A stretch of 64,000 nt of DNA, taken from Jannaschia rubra (lineage in GTDB: Bacteria > Pseudomonadota > Alphaproteobacteria > Rhodobacterales > Rhodobacteraceae). Positions 1-11,000 of the stretch are shown piece by piece. Below the pieces are notes generated by a model. It did not search any database. It was not told where the DNA came from and worked only from the letters and a program-made list of their open reading frames with translations. Every line of letters begins with the position of its first letter. Within the stretch, counting starts at the first letter, position 1. Made by a program: the position numbers and the translations under genes. The DNA lies in the NCBI RefSeq assembly GCF_001403735.1, contig NZ_CXPG01000024.1, forward strand, positions 23,072 to 87,071. Reading direction: 5' to 3'.

Positions 1-835
1 CAAAGCCGAGATGGCTTGCGCGCGCCCCGCCCGATGCCAGCTTCTCGACGAAAGTGACCACGTCTCCTTGCGACAGTTCCGCGCCGGACCCGCCCCGGCT
101 GGCGCTGCGGACCGTGAGGCTGGTCCAGCCGCTTGCGCCTTCGGGCAGGAGATCGAAAAGACCTTCCGGCATCTCCTGTTCAGACAGGCGGGCATCGAGC
201 ACCCGCTCGGCCACCGCGTCGAGCGCCTCGCTCGCGTCCAGCGGGGCAAGGTCTTCGTCCTGCCGGCGGCGGTTAACTTCCTCGAGCGCGGCGGCGCGGG
301 CACCGGCGGCGTCGAGCCGCGGCCCATCGTCTGCCTCCCCCGGGCCCGCGAACGTCTGCACGGCATAGGTCCGGTCCACGCCTCCCGCGATGCCGAAGCC
401 GAAGCGGTCGAAGCCCGGGTCCAGAATATTCTCGCGATGGCCGGGGCTCTGCATCCAGCCCTCCTGGAACGCCTCGACGCGCGATGTGTCGGGGGGCGGC
501 GCGCAGCCCGTGCATCGGGCGATGTTCTCGCCGCTCAGGGCCCAGCGGCTGCCTCCGGCGGCACGGAACCGGTCCGCGGGCGTCTCTCCGTCGGGCGCGA
601 CATGGGCGTAATAGTCCTGTTCGAGCATGTCCTCCGCGTGATCCTGTGCCGCCTCGTCCAATGCGGGACCGGGGGCAAGTGCGGCCACGCCCCTTTCGAT
701 GCGGGCGGCATTGACCAGATCGAGCGTACGCTGGCGCAGCGGCTCCGGGTCGACCGCCTCCTGCGCGGCGGTCGGGAGGACAATCGCGAGCGAGGCGGCA
801 AGGACAGCCCCCCGGGTGACGGCGCGTCCGGTCAT
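1..835 (-). CDS. Secreted CAP (SCP/PR1) domain protein, partial at window edge
   Basis: The minus-strand frame opens at an ATG (835..833) and stays open to the window edge, so the C-terminus is missing. The product begins with a hydrophobic signal-like segment ending ...PTAAQEA, and so is probably exported. It then carries a CAP domain with the family marks YYAHVAPDG, SGENIA and GHRENIL, plus a Cys pair (RCTGC) between them. In bacterial CAP proteins the conserved His/Glu set lies in these motifs; the biochemical role is rarely known. After the CAP domain (about residues 30-165) comes roughly 110 residues without a motif I recognise. No operon partner is visible: the next gene on this strand is more than 600 bases upstream. 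Family assignment is firm; function is not. Confidence 0.88.
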   Translation of the reverse strand, partial: MTGRAVTRGAVLAASLAIVLPTAAQEAVDPEPLRQRTLDLVNAARIERGVAALAPGPALDEAAQDHAEDMLEQDYYAHVAPDGETPADRFRAAGGSRWALSGENIARCTGCAPPPDTSRVEAFQEGWMQSPGHRENILDPGFDRFGFGIAGGVDRTYAVQTFAGPGEADDGPRLDAAGARAAALEEVNRRRQDEDLAPLDASEALDAVAERVLDARLSEQEMPEGLFDLLPEGASGWTSLTVRSASRGGSGAELSQGDVVTFVEKLASGGARASHLGF

Positions 836-1465
836 GAGGTGTCCCCCCTGTGTTTCCGGTTGGATCATACCCCGCTGTAACGGATGGCGGGACGCACGCG
901 TTCCGCTTTCAACCGGCCAAACTGTCGAAACCCGGATCGCCCCCTTCAACCGGTCCCCGTTTCGACCGGAGACGCGGGCCGGGTTGCCACTTGCGCAGCC
1001 AGACGGGTTCTGTCGCCGAAACAGCGACCGAGGGATATGAGGCATGAAAGAAAACCGGAAAACGCGTTCTGTCGATCTGAACCGGCTCGTTGCAGGTCGC
1101 TGAACTCGACACCCGCAGTTATCAACGACATCCTCACCACTCGGCATGCCAGAGACAGAACGGCTCGGCTGGTCCCTCGACCACTTCGCTCACGTTTGCT
1201 CGGACAGAAGCCGAGCCTGAGCGACGATCCTCCGCTGATCACACCCGGCCGCATTCCTTCGGCTTTGGTATCGAAGCGGATGATCTTGGTCGAAAACGGT
1301 GCGTTTGGCGCCACCGACTGGTGAGCGTGTTCGATAGATGACACCTTACCCTATGCCCCGGTCGATGCGTATGATCGGCGTCCTCATGCGGCCCGCTCCG
1401 ACGCGGAAACATCCGCTCCCTCACGAGATGAACCCGTCGCGATACGGTGCATGACGACAGGGTTT
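836..1465. other. 630-base gap without a convincing gene; possible transposase shred
   Basis: No frame here has both a plausible start and codon use like the neighbours. On the minus strand near 1245-1335 the translation includes NAPFSTKIIRFD, which resembles a stretch of IS5-type transposases, followed by a weak GG motif. It cannot be extended in either direction, so at most it is a small decayed insertion-sequence fragment. The GC content is visibly lower around 1120-1340 than in the flanking genes, which fits acquired or decaying DNA. Confidence 0.3.
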
Positions 1466-2563
1466 CTATCCGGCCGTCCGGGGCCCGAACAATCTGTTCT
1501 TCAGCCTGTCCCATCGTCTGCCGGTCGTAGCTTCGGCCCCTTTCAGGCGCTCGAAGAGGCGCTGGACATGGAGATCGACATCAAGGCCCTCGTCCCGCGC
1601 TATCTGGTACAGGTCGATCAGGAGGACCCGTTCGTTCCTGTCGTGGATATCGATGGAGTTCGTGAGGGATGCATCGAATGAATTATCCACGAATATCTCG
1701 GGAATGTCGCCGAAGACCGAGAACATGATCTTCGTTCGCACGCATTTCGAACAGGTTCCGCAATTCTTGGGACGGATCGCCCTGCGCTTGCAGAAGGAAA
1801 CCGCCTGGAGCGCCATCTTGTCCTGTAGCAGCGCCTTCGCCTTGATGGGACGGGTCTTCTGGTCGCCAACCGTCGAGATGCGAAAATTTTTTCCTTTCAG
1901 ATAGCGGTCTGTCACGTGGTTCAGACCCCATGGGAACAGCGCCATATCCTGTTCCCAGTTGGCATCCGCAGCCAGAATTCCTTCGCTGAACATGCCCGAG
2001 AAGAGAAAGCCCGCGGCGGCGAGGCGAAGAGCGTAGGAATGACGTCCGCCAGCGACGCGGGAAATGCTCAGCGTCACATGCCTGTAGTTCAACGCCTCAA
2101 GGAAAGGGGCGACCTGATCACGCAGTTCGGCAAACTGGTCTCCTGCGGAGCTTGGATAGTCGAAGCCGTGCACCGTCAGCGCCGTGCCCGGGTGGGGCTG
2201 TCGTCCGAGTTGCAGGAGCATGTCGGTCGAATCGAGGCCACCCGAGTAGAACGTAAGTCTGTCTTCGCCCGTAGTCGGTTCGGCGCGAGATGCCGCGACC
2301 ACCGTGACCGGATTGAACTTCGAAGGTTCCCACAATTCCCAGGCGTTGGAAAACCGCCTGATGTTCTCGATGGCCAGAGGGTCGACCGGCCCGTCAATCT
2401 CGATCGCCTCTCCCGTCTTCATCGCCCATGGGAGCATCAGCCACGCGGCGAAAGTGTGATCCTGAAGGGGCGGAAGATCGAGTCCGGTCACATCGAACCG
2501 GATCGGGTCTCCGAACCCGCTCACTTCCACACTGTTGCCAGCCTGACTTACAGATATCCGCAT
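1466..2563 (-). CDS. PP-loop (N-type ATP pyrophosphatase) family protein, QueC-like cysteine cluster
   Basis: A 365-residue protein. I take ATG 2563 (MRISVSQAG) because GGGGAAC stands just upstream; a longer reading by 20 residues is possible but has no ribosome site. Residues 107-112 are SGGLDS, the PP-loop that binds ATP phosphates in N-type pyrophosphatases such as QueC, TilS, NadE and asparagine synthetase. Cysteines at about 258, 268, 271 and 274 (CGTCSKC at the core) are spaced like the zinc site of QueC. The N-terminal 100 residues are not QueC-like, so I do not call it preQ0 synthase. Likely chemistry is adenylation of a carboxylate or similar group followed by amidation or thiolation. 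It stands alone, between the CAP gene and a block of decayed genes. Confidence 0.72.
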   Translation of the reverse strand: MRISVSQAGNSVEVSGFGDPIRFDVTGLDLPPLQDHTFAAWLMLPWAMKTGEAIEIDGPVDPLAIENIRRFSNAWELWEPSKFNPVTVVAASRAEPTTGEDRLTFYSGGLDSTDMLLQLGRQPHPGTALTVHGFDYPSSAGDQFAELRDQVAPFLEALNYRHVTLSISRVAGGRHSYALRLAAAGFLFSGMFSEGILAADANWEQDMALFPWGLNHVTDRYLKGKNFRISTVGDQKTRPIKAKALLQDKMALQAVSFCKRRAIRPKNCGTCSKCVRTKIMFSVFGDIPEIFVDNSFDASLTNSIDIHDRNERVLLIDLYQIARDEGLDVDLHVQRLFERLKGAEATTGRRWDRLKNRLFGPRTAG

Positions 2564-2735
2564 TCGGTTCCCCCGCAGCGTGTTCCTGAGGATGATATCG
2601 CTCGCTCGGCATCGCGATGCCAACGCCGTCTTGATACCCTACATTCCGTCGAACTGAAGCGCATGCAGTTGTGCGAAAAACCCGCCCCTTTGCGGAAACT
2701 TTCCCGGGTGTCTTGGTCGCTTACGATGCCGCCGC

Positions 2736-4005
2736 TCATCGTGATGATGCCGGGGCGCGCGCAACGGTCGACAGGCGGTGTACGATCACGAGAACCGTGC
2801 GTCCCTTCGACAGCCTTTCGATGGCCGACTGGAGGCGCGCGGCCCCGAGCGGGTGTCCAGGACCAGCGGCACCGCGTTGACCAACTTGGCCACGTTGGCC
2901 GCCTCGACCGCGGCCCGCACCCGCTCCCAGGGCGCATCCTCCCGGCCGAGGAGAATGGTCTCGTCGAACAAGAGCGCGTCCTGCGTCACGACGGAGAAGA
3001 TCGACCTGAGCCCGCGAAGCTCCGTCGCCGCGATGTCCTGCCCGCCGGTCACGACACGGTCCGCATCCGGGTCCAACAGACGCGTGGGAACATCGAACAC
3101 GGTGCTCTTTCCCGTGCCCGACGGCCTGACGCCTAGAAGGCGGATCGTGATATCGGGAAGGTCCGGTTTTCGCATGACAGGCGCGGGCCCTGGAAACTTC
3201 GGGCGGATGTCGAGCAGATCGAACACCCGTTCCGGGCTCGCCGCCGCCTTCTGTCAAATGCCGGTGAGCGGGCCCCACCGTCGCAGCGGCTGGAACGCGA
3301 GCGTCGCGCCGGCAAAGAAGGGCATGAAGTCTGCCACTGTCTTCTCGCCCGAAATGATTTCCTGTCCTCCGTAGATCCGGACGCAAAAGAACCCCAGGCC
3401 GATAGCCAGGTCCATCATCGCCGGGATCGGCGCCGTGCCCGCGGTTGTCTTGACCTTTGCCGTCACGAACGCCCCGGTGAGTGCGACGAACCGACCGTGT
3501 CGATATCGCTTCAACCCGTTCAGCTTGACCGGCGCGACACCGTGGAACACTTCGGCGAGGCGGGTCGTCCGGGCAGCCGTTATATCGCGCAGAACCATGC
3601 TCTTCTTGCGATTGTAGCCCAGGACGACGAGCGGCCACATCGGGTCGATCAGGATGGCGGCGACGGCGAGCGACATCAGGGAGATCACATCTCTGCCCGC
3701 CCCGAGGACCAGCCTGCCAGATGCCGTGGGTTGCGCTGGCATACGAGGCCACACGGGCAATCATGGTGCCGGGCAAGGTGGACTGGAAGAACGCGTTGTC
3801 CAGCATCCGGACGTGAGCCGGAATGTCCCCCCGCATCGTCGCGGCGTTGCGATTGGAAATCCGTGTCGTGACCAGCTTCGATGCCACGCCAGCGACTGCA
3901 CGAACCGCGAACAAACCGAAGATCCCGGCGGCGATCCACCAGATCGCGTCGACGCCGCCGAAGACGAACACGAGTTGGAAGGTAGGCCCGAGCAGCCAGC
4001 AAGGC
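2736..4005 (-). pseudogene. Decayed ABC exporter (fused TM + ATPase, MsbA/HlyB-like half transporter)
   Basis: Pieces of one half-transporter lie in order but in different frames. The 5' piece (about 4000-3760) encodes a membrane segment followed by DNAFFQSTLPGTMIARVAS. The middle piece (3760-3254) continues the transmembrane domain, ending in the FAGATLAFQPLRR region. The ATPase piece (3226-2786) has a damaged Walker A, RPSGTGKST, and the Q-loop region VTQDALLFDETI. The H-loop VIVHRLSTV is near 2745 in yet another frame. The Walker B/signature region (about 2870-2780) is scrambled. At least three frameshifts are needed, so no functional product is expected. It may once have exported a peptide or lipid. 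Confidence 0.8.
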
Positions 4006-4016
4006 AGCTCCACGGT

Positions 4017-4515
4017 GCTCCCCTTGTCTGGTTCGACTGCGGGCTGTTCGACGACGATGCGGCCGTGACGCTGCATCGGACGGACGTGTCCGACTTGCTG
4101 GAAGCCGCGAAGCTCGACTGGTCGGACATCGACCCCTCGATCCCCGGCACGCTGTTCGAGCGCGGCCTTGATCCGGCCAAGCGTTCGCAGCTCGGCGCGC
4201 ACTACACCGACCGGGACAAGATCATGCAGATCGTCACCCCGGTCGTGGTCGAGCCGCTGCGGGTAAGATGGGCCGAGACGCGGACCCGGATCGAGGGTTT
4301 GATCAGAGAAGCCCCGAAGGAAACCTCAAAGCGGTTGCTACAGGACCGGGAGTTTGCCGCCCGAACCAAGACGCTGAAATACCCAGAAGGGCTTCACAGG
4401 GCCTTTCGAAAGCGTTTGGCGGCCTATCGGGTTCTGGATCCAGCCTGCGGATCGGGAAACTTCCTCTACCTCGATCTGCTCGCCGCCACGGACATCGAGC
4501 ACCGCGTGAAACAAC
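4017..4515 (+). pseudogene. Fragment of a DNA methyltransferase / type IIG (MmeI-like) restriction-modification protein
   Basis: The plus-strand frame reads WFDCGLFDDD, then a stretch ending FERGLDPAKRSQLGAHYTDR, and near 4435-4470 the SAM-binding motif I LDPACGSGNFLYL. This order is characteristic of the class I N6-adenine methyltransferase of MmeI-like single-chain restriction-modification enzymes. Only about 165 residues of a protein normally near 900 or more are present. There is no start, the catalytic NPPF/NPPY motif is missing, and the homology stops abruptly after DIEHRV, where the IS3 remnant begins. It is a dead fragment, probably trimmed by insertion and deletion. Confidence 0.8.
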
Positions 4516-4960
4516 CTATTTTCGGGCGTCGGCAAGCGTCAGGAACCAGTCAACGTTCGGGCACTCCGATCGCAGCTTGCGGTCGAATGCCTCCATGAGG
4601 CCGTCGTCAGTGAGCTTGCGCGACCGTGAGAGGTCCAGTGTGACCTCGTTGGCACAGGCCCGAAGATCACGGTCGCGGCAGATGAGCTCGCTGTCCTGAT
4701 CGACCCGGATCGTCTTTGGGTGGTCCGTCTTCGCACAAACCCGATCCAGCGTCGTGGTTCCCATCCCCGCCCCGAGAGCTGATCCGCGCGTCGAACACAG
4801 GCGGGTACGGCGCGAAGATGTCGACGACCGTCAAAACCCGAAGTGTCCTGCCCGTCGCCAGTTGGCCATGGGCAAGATCCATCGCCCAGACGTCGTTCGG
4901 CCCGACAGCGGCCCGACCGGCGCGGCGAGATTTGTAGCGGAACCTTGAACGGTGGAACCC
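4516..4960 (-). pseudogene. Truncated IS3-family transposase (integrase core) remnant
   Basis: Minus-strand pieces match the catalytic half of IS3-group OrfB transposases (IS407-like). One reads AVGPNDVWAMDLAHGQLATG and leads into RTLRVLTVVD, then shifts frame to TTTLDRVCAK, PKTIRVDQDSE and NVDWFLTLADAR. The first catalytic Asp (VWAMD) and second (VDQDSE) are recognisable, but the third region is changed (LMEAFD for the usual IEAFN). The sequence stops at ADAR, about 30 residues before the normal end. No terminal inverted repeats are evident. The break coincides with the end of the methyltransferase fragment, suggesting an IS insertion followed by deletion. Confidence 0.82.
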
Positions 4961-5021
4961 GATGGCCCGCGGGCCGTCCGGATCGCCGCACTCCACGCTT
5001 TCATTCCCGCAGGGCAGGGCG

Positions 5022-8000
5022 TCACAACGAGTCCATCCAGTCGGCGATTTTCCAACCGATGGTCTGCGTATAGGCCGGTTTCGACGGATCCGCCCAGAGG
5101 CTGGTCAGCGCCTGGTCCGCCTCGACCAACCCGTCGGAAATCACGGCGGTGGGCGATAGATCGCTGCCCAGGTACTCGCGAGAGGCCCAGCCGATCCCCT
5201 CGTCCACCGCGCGTGTCACGCCGTAGCTGATGGAGAAGACGGCGCCCACGGGGCCGGCATAGCCGATCAGATCGGCAGTCAGGTCCGCCCCGGTCAGGAT
5301 GCGGTCCTCGGTGGTGTTGGCAGTGGCGAAGCTGTAGGCGCTCATCCCGGTGCCGAGCGGCCCGAGCGCCTCCAGCGCGACGCGTCCACCGGCCTTGACC
5401 GCGCCAAGGGCGCGTGCGCCGCGCCCGGGATTGGGCACATCCGGCACCGATGGCGCGTCGATGCTGAAAGTCGCATCGAAGGCCGCGTCGAGATCGTCGC
5501 CATAGCGGGCCAATTCGTCCGGGTCGGCCCCGGCCAGGAACTCCGCGGTGGCGCCTCGATCGTTGCCGTGGAAGTTGGCCATCTGGTGGTAGATCGCCGT
5601 GTCGATGGATGCCGCTGGCACGGGTGAGTTGGTGGCGATTCGGGCTCGCTGCGCGTTCTCGCGGGCGTCGACGAAGGTTCCGGCGACATCGTGGCCCCTT
5701 CCGGCTGCGGTATCGACCTGCATCCGGCTGGTGACGGCATTGTCCGCCGTCGCGCCGCCATGTGTCTTGTCCAGCGCCGCATCGCGGTCGTTCCAATAGG
5801 CGATATCGTTGTGATAACTGCGCCCTTGACCGCTGCGGGTATAGCGCGTGGTGCCATCGGGATTGCGTGCGACCTCCTCGAGCTGGGCCCCGGCGGCGCC
5901 GTGCTCGCGTTCGGTAAGCCTTTCACCGGGCAGGGGGTTGTCCTGATCGAGATAATCCGCGCCTCGTCCGGTTTCGGCAGAGGTCATGCGGCTGTAGGGG
6001 CCGACATGACCGTATTGCCCGTTGGTGGGACCGAAGGGGTCGATCTGGCCGGGTGTTACCCCTTCGGGCAGGGGGGTCGCCTCGATCGGCTGGTTCAAGG
6101 TGGCCCGATGCGAGGGGCTCTGCGACTGCACGCCTTGATGCACATCGTCCAGCCGGTCCTGGCTGAGCCCGTCGAGCCCGTAGTCGCGTGGCACCTGCCC
6201 GTTCTGGAACTCGGGGCGGGCAAGCAGGGACGCGCGTGCCTCGCCGCTGTCGCCCCAGAGAAGCGCTTCGGGTGGCAAATCGGGCGAAACGAAGTTCGGG
6301 GATGCGCCGGGGACCATGCTCGCGGCGCGGGCGGCGGCGGACACGGAAACGCCGGGAACCTCGGGGCCGTTGCCCTCGGCAGAGGGGGTGCCGCCGGCGT
6401 CGGTCCGCGCCGGTGTTGTCGCGGCATTGGCCGGAACGTTGATTCCGATGTCGGATGTCGTCGCGCTTGCGGCGGCGGGTGTGGCGGGCGTCACTGCCGC
6501 GTCACTGTCGCCGACGGGCACAGCGTCGGGGATATTTTCAGGCCGGAAGGGCGAGTTTTCACCCATTTCCTCGAATGACCGCGTGAGGTCCGAAAGGGAA
6601 TCGAGTGCTTGCCTGAGCTCGGCTGCTTCGGGGCTGATGGTGCGGATGGCGGTCATGGTTCCCGCCTCGACCCCGGCCAGGGTCGCCGCCGGATCGGAAA
6701 CTTCGTGGAGCCCCGCGCGCGATTGGTCCATGATGTAGACCTGCGCGCCCAGGGCTGACGCCTGCAGCCAGCCGGACCGTGCCTCGGCCTGCACGTCCCG
6801 GGGAAGGCTTTCGAAACTGACGACATGGCTCATCAGCTCTTGCCACTGGCGGGATCGTCGCTCGGCGTCGGTTTCCAGCCCCAGGTCGTCGCGATAGGTG
6901 ACGGGATTGCCGTGCGCATAGGCGTAGAGGTTCGGCCCGTCGCCCGCGCCCAACGGGTCGGGGCTGATCCAGCGGCAAAGCCAGGGGGCCAGATAGCGGA
7001 AGGGGAAGGCGACAAAGCCGGTCGCATCATCCCGTTCGCGCGCGGCAAAGCGGTGCTGGCGCGGCAGCAGGTCGCGTATGTTGTCGCCTGCCACGAACAT
7101 GGTTTCGCCAAAGGGCGCATGTTCTTCGTAGGATACGACCCGCCCAGCCCCGTCCAGCACCAGCTGGAGATGTCCGCCCTGGATACCGACCGAATAACGG
7201 ATGGCGGTGGTGCCATCGGCGTCGACTTCCCGGTTCTGGCTGTCCTGCACCCAGTGATGCACGACGCCGAGAACCCGTGTGCCGTGCAACGCATCGGAGC
7301 TGTGCCGCGCAAAGAGCAGCGTGCCGTCGCGCCGCCGCCGGGTGATCCGGCAACCGCCAAGATAGCGTGTTTCGATGACGACGCGAGCGCCCCCTTCGTA
7401 GCGTTCCTCGACCTTTCGCGCCCGCTGTCCGGTGGAATCGTATACGTAGTACTCCGCGTCATCGATCCCGCCGGGCCGCGCGATGACGACCGCCGCGGCC
7501 AGCTTGTCGAAAGCGGACCAGCGCATCGCGGCGAGGTGATCCAGCGTGGCCAGCCGTCCTGCGGCATCGAACATGCGACCCGGATCCTGCCGCGCCAGCC
7601 CTCCCGGCCCGTCGCGCGTGATACTGCGGTTGCTGACCGGATCGACCCACATGCTGCGGGTGAAATTTCCTGCCGCCGAAAGCTGCCGCATCTCCTGGAG
7701 GTTGTTTGCGGTGTCCCACCGATAGGTCCGCCGGTAGGGACGCAGCATCTGTCCGTCGTTCAGCGAGATGCGGCGCGCCCCGCCGACCAGCCCCGGCGAC
7801 CGGCCCTGCGTCCCGGTCGCGGCAAAAGCCATATGGGTCCAGCCGGTCGCTTCGGTCAGCCGGTAATGGGCGTCGTAGGAAAAGCGGTCTGCCTCTTGCC
7901 CCGCGGGCACGGGCGGCAGATTGGACAGGATATGCCCCCGCGTCCGGTTGCGCCGGCAGGTCAGGTTGCCCACCGGGTCATAGGCGTAGTCCAGTTCCGC

Positions 8001-11000
8001 GATCTTCACGACCCCGCGCCGGGTGACTTGCCGTGACAGCCGCCCGGTGTCGGCTTCATGGGTCAGCGTCGTGATGGTGCCATTGCCATAGCTTTCGGAA
8101 ATCCGGTCGGCGCGCGCATCTTCGATGGCGCCTTGAAAGACCGTCTCATCCACCGCCCCGTCGGCGGCGCGGATCCGCACGGTGGCGATGGTGCCGCCGG
8201 TTTCATAGGTGGTGCGCTGTTCGCTGCCATCTGCCCGGTGCTCGCGGGTCTTGCGCCCAAGCGCATCATAGCTGGCGCGGGTGCGGAAGATTTCGGTCTC
8301 GAGCGCGGGGGCGGCACTCCAGTCGATCTCGGTCCGGTAGGCTTCGGCGTAGCGCCGCGTGGTTTCCAGCGCCCGCCCGGCGTGATCGTAGCGAAGGACT
8401 TGCCTCAGCCCCGCCTGATCGCGGGTTTCGACCAATCGTCCGATGGTGTTTCTGTCTTGGGCGGCAGCATCGGCGCCCTCGTAGCGATGCTCTTCCAGCG
8501 TTCGCAGCCCGTCGCCGTCCGTTTCGCCCTGCACTGCCGTGATCCGCCCCAGCACGTCGCGGGTGTTGACGAGATGCACGCCGCTGGCCTCCCATAGGTG
8601 GGCGATCTGTTGCAGCGTGTCGGTCAGCGTGCGGGTGGTGCCCGCATCGGCGGTGGTCTCGACAAGCGGGACGCCCTGCATGTCGCGGATGTAGCGGGCA
8701 CTGGCCACTTCTGCGCCCGGTGCACGCCCACCATTGGCGGCGAACTGGCGCGGATCGGTAAGGGCGGCGGTGCGCCCCATGGCATCATAGGCAAGGTGCG
8801 TGCGCGCAGGCGGTCCACCCGCGACCAGCAGGGTCTCGGTCAGGAACTGCCGCCCCTTGGCATCCAGATGGGCGGTGATCGGCGTGTCGCGATGCGCCTC
8901 GGCCCCCTGGATCGCGGCCAGGGTCGCGGGCTCGGCGATCTCGCCTGCCGGGATCCGTTCCGTCACTGCGCGGGACCGGGCGGCGCTGTCGTTTTCGTCG
9001 TATGTGACCAGCGCCCAGGGGGTGCGCCGTGCTTCGGTCCTGAATCCTGCGGGGGTTTCCGATCCGTCTAGCCGGCCCATGGGGTCGTAATGCATTATCG
9101 TGGCCCGCCCGACCGCATCGAAAAGTCCGATCGGTTCGAACCCCGGCCCGACCGCATGCAGCGGCGCATGGCTGCGCAGGGTCAGCCCCTTGGCGTTGGG
9201 CACCTGCCGACCGGCCACAAGCCAGCGATCGGCGGCATCGGGCACGTCTTCCACCGCGCCGCCGGCCATTGGCCGGAAGACCGCGCCCCGGGCGACCCGC
9301 CGTTTCATCTGGGCCGGGTGCCCGCTACCCGCCAGGTGATGCACGAGTATTTCCAGCGGAGCGTTCGGGGCGTCGCGGTGATGCTCTGTCCGGGTGAAGC
9401 GGGCCATGGCGGCCGGCGGGGCGGTCGCCGGATCGCCGCCGCCGTTCACATGGGTGAACCAGGCCAGATCGTCATACAGGGCCGCCGCCCCGGCCGTCTG
9501 GACGAAGGCCGCCGGATCGGCGATTGCCGCAGTCAGATCGGTGCCGGACCGGGGATCATGCCCAGCCAGATCGCCGTCGCCCGCCAGCACCGCGTTGCCA
9601 TCGGCCTGCAGCGTCCGGCCCCGGCTGCTGCGCGCCCGCACCCGCCCGAAGGGATCGAAGCGGACTTCGCCGACAACACCGGAAGGGTCAATGCGCCGCA
9701 TGGGTTGCAGCGCGATGTAATCCGTTTCGACCGTGGTGCGCAGGCCGCTCGCATCGGTGATGGCTGCAACGCTGCGCAATTCACTATCGTATTCGAGGGC
9801 TTCTCTGGCACCCAACGGGTCGGTCATGCTGTCGAGAAGGCCGAAATCTGCGGTTGGTCGATAGCCATGCCGCGCGCTGCGCCGCCACCAGTAGCCTGCA
9901 TCGGCCAGATAACCCAAACCGGTCAGCATGGCGGCATCGACCTGGTCCGGAAGCGCACTGGCGCGCAATGTATCCGGGAAGGCGGCAAGCTGCGTATGGT
10001 CGAGCCTGCGCGGATCGGCCATCGCCCCCGCATCCTGCGTCGGCGCGCCTGCGTCATCCTGATAGAACAGCCGCTCCCAGTCGATCCGCCGGGCGGTGGG
10101 CCCGGGGGGCACCGCCGCCGGATCGGCATCGAAGTCGATCATGGCAAGCCGGGCCGTATCGGCCTGTGGCTTCAGCGTCGCAGCGGTCAGGTAGCCGTCG
10201 CCGTCGAGCGCGATGCCGGTAAGCGCGAAACGCTCACGGCTGAGGGTGGTGTCGAGCATCCGGTCGGAGGCCGCATGGAGCGTGGCGGCGGCGGCCCCTT
10301 CGGCATGCGCCGCGGTCGTGACCTGCAGGTCGATGTGGGTGACGGCCTGATCGGGGTGCACCGCGCGCGCACCGCGCCGCCCATAGGCGACGGTTGCCAG
10401 CTCGATCGTGCGCCCGAAGCTGTCGGCGGCGAGGTGTAGCGTGTGTTCGATCCGGGCATCGCCGGTGCCGCCTTCGTAGACATGGACGAGCGTTTCCGCA
10501 GGCAGGAGCATCGTGCCGCCGCGCCGACCGGCGGGGGCGCTGGTGGCCGGTTGCACCGGTAGAACGCGGTACCGGCTCTCGCTGACCTGGTAGGGGGCGC
10601 CGAAATCGCGGTTGGCATAGACTTCCTGTCGGATGCCTTGCCCTTGCAGGCTGCGCAGCGCCGCGCGCCTTGTGCGCAGATCCGAGCCGGCGCCGGGCCA
10701 GGCGCCGGTTTCCGTGCTGCTGGCGGTCAGGGGCCGCGCCTCGGGATCGCCGGAAAAGACCTGGCTGTCGCGCCGCGCCATCATCCGGGCATCTTCGCGT
10801 TCACCCGCATGAAACCATGTGCGTACCGTGGCGGCGGTGACATCGCCGCCGCCGGGTCCGGGGGCTTCGCTGTCGTGTCGTTCGACCATGCCGAAATGCG
10901 ACAGACCCCCGCTTTCAGGGTCGGAAAGCCCGTCGTGATAGGTGAACCTCTCCACGGTCAGCGCGCCCGTGACATGATCGGTCCGTTCGATCCGCTGCAC

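Noticed and set aside
1239..1344. Possible IS5-type transposase peptide (NAPFSTKII)
   Set aside because: Too short and not extendable; mentioned only as part of the gap entry.
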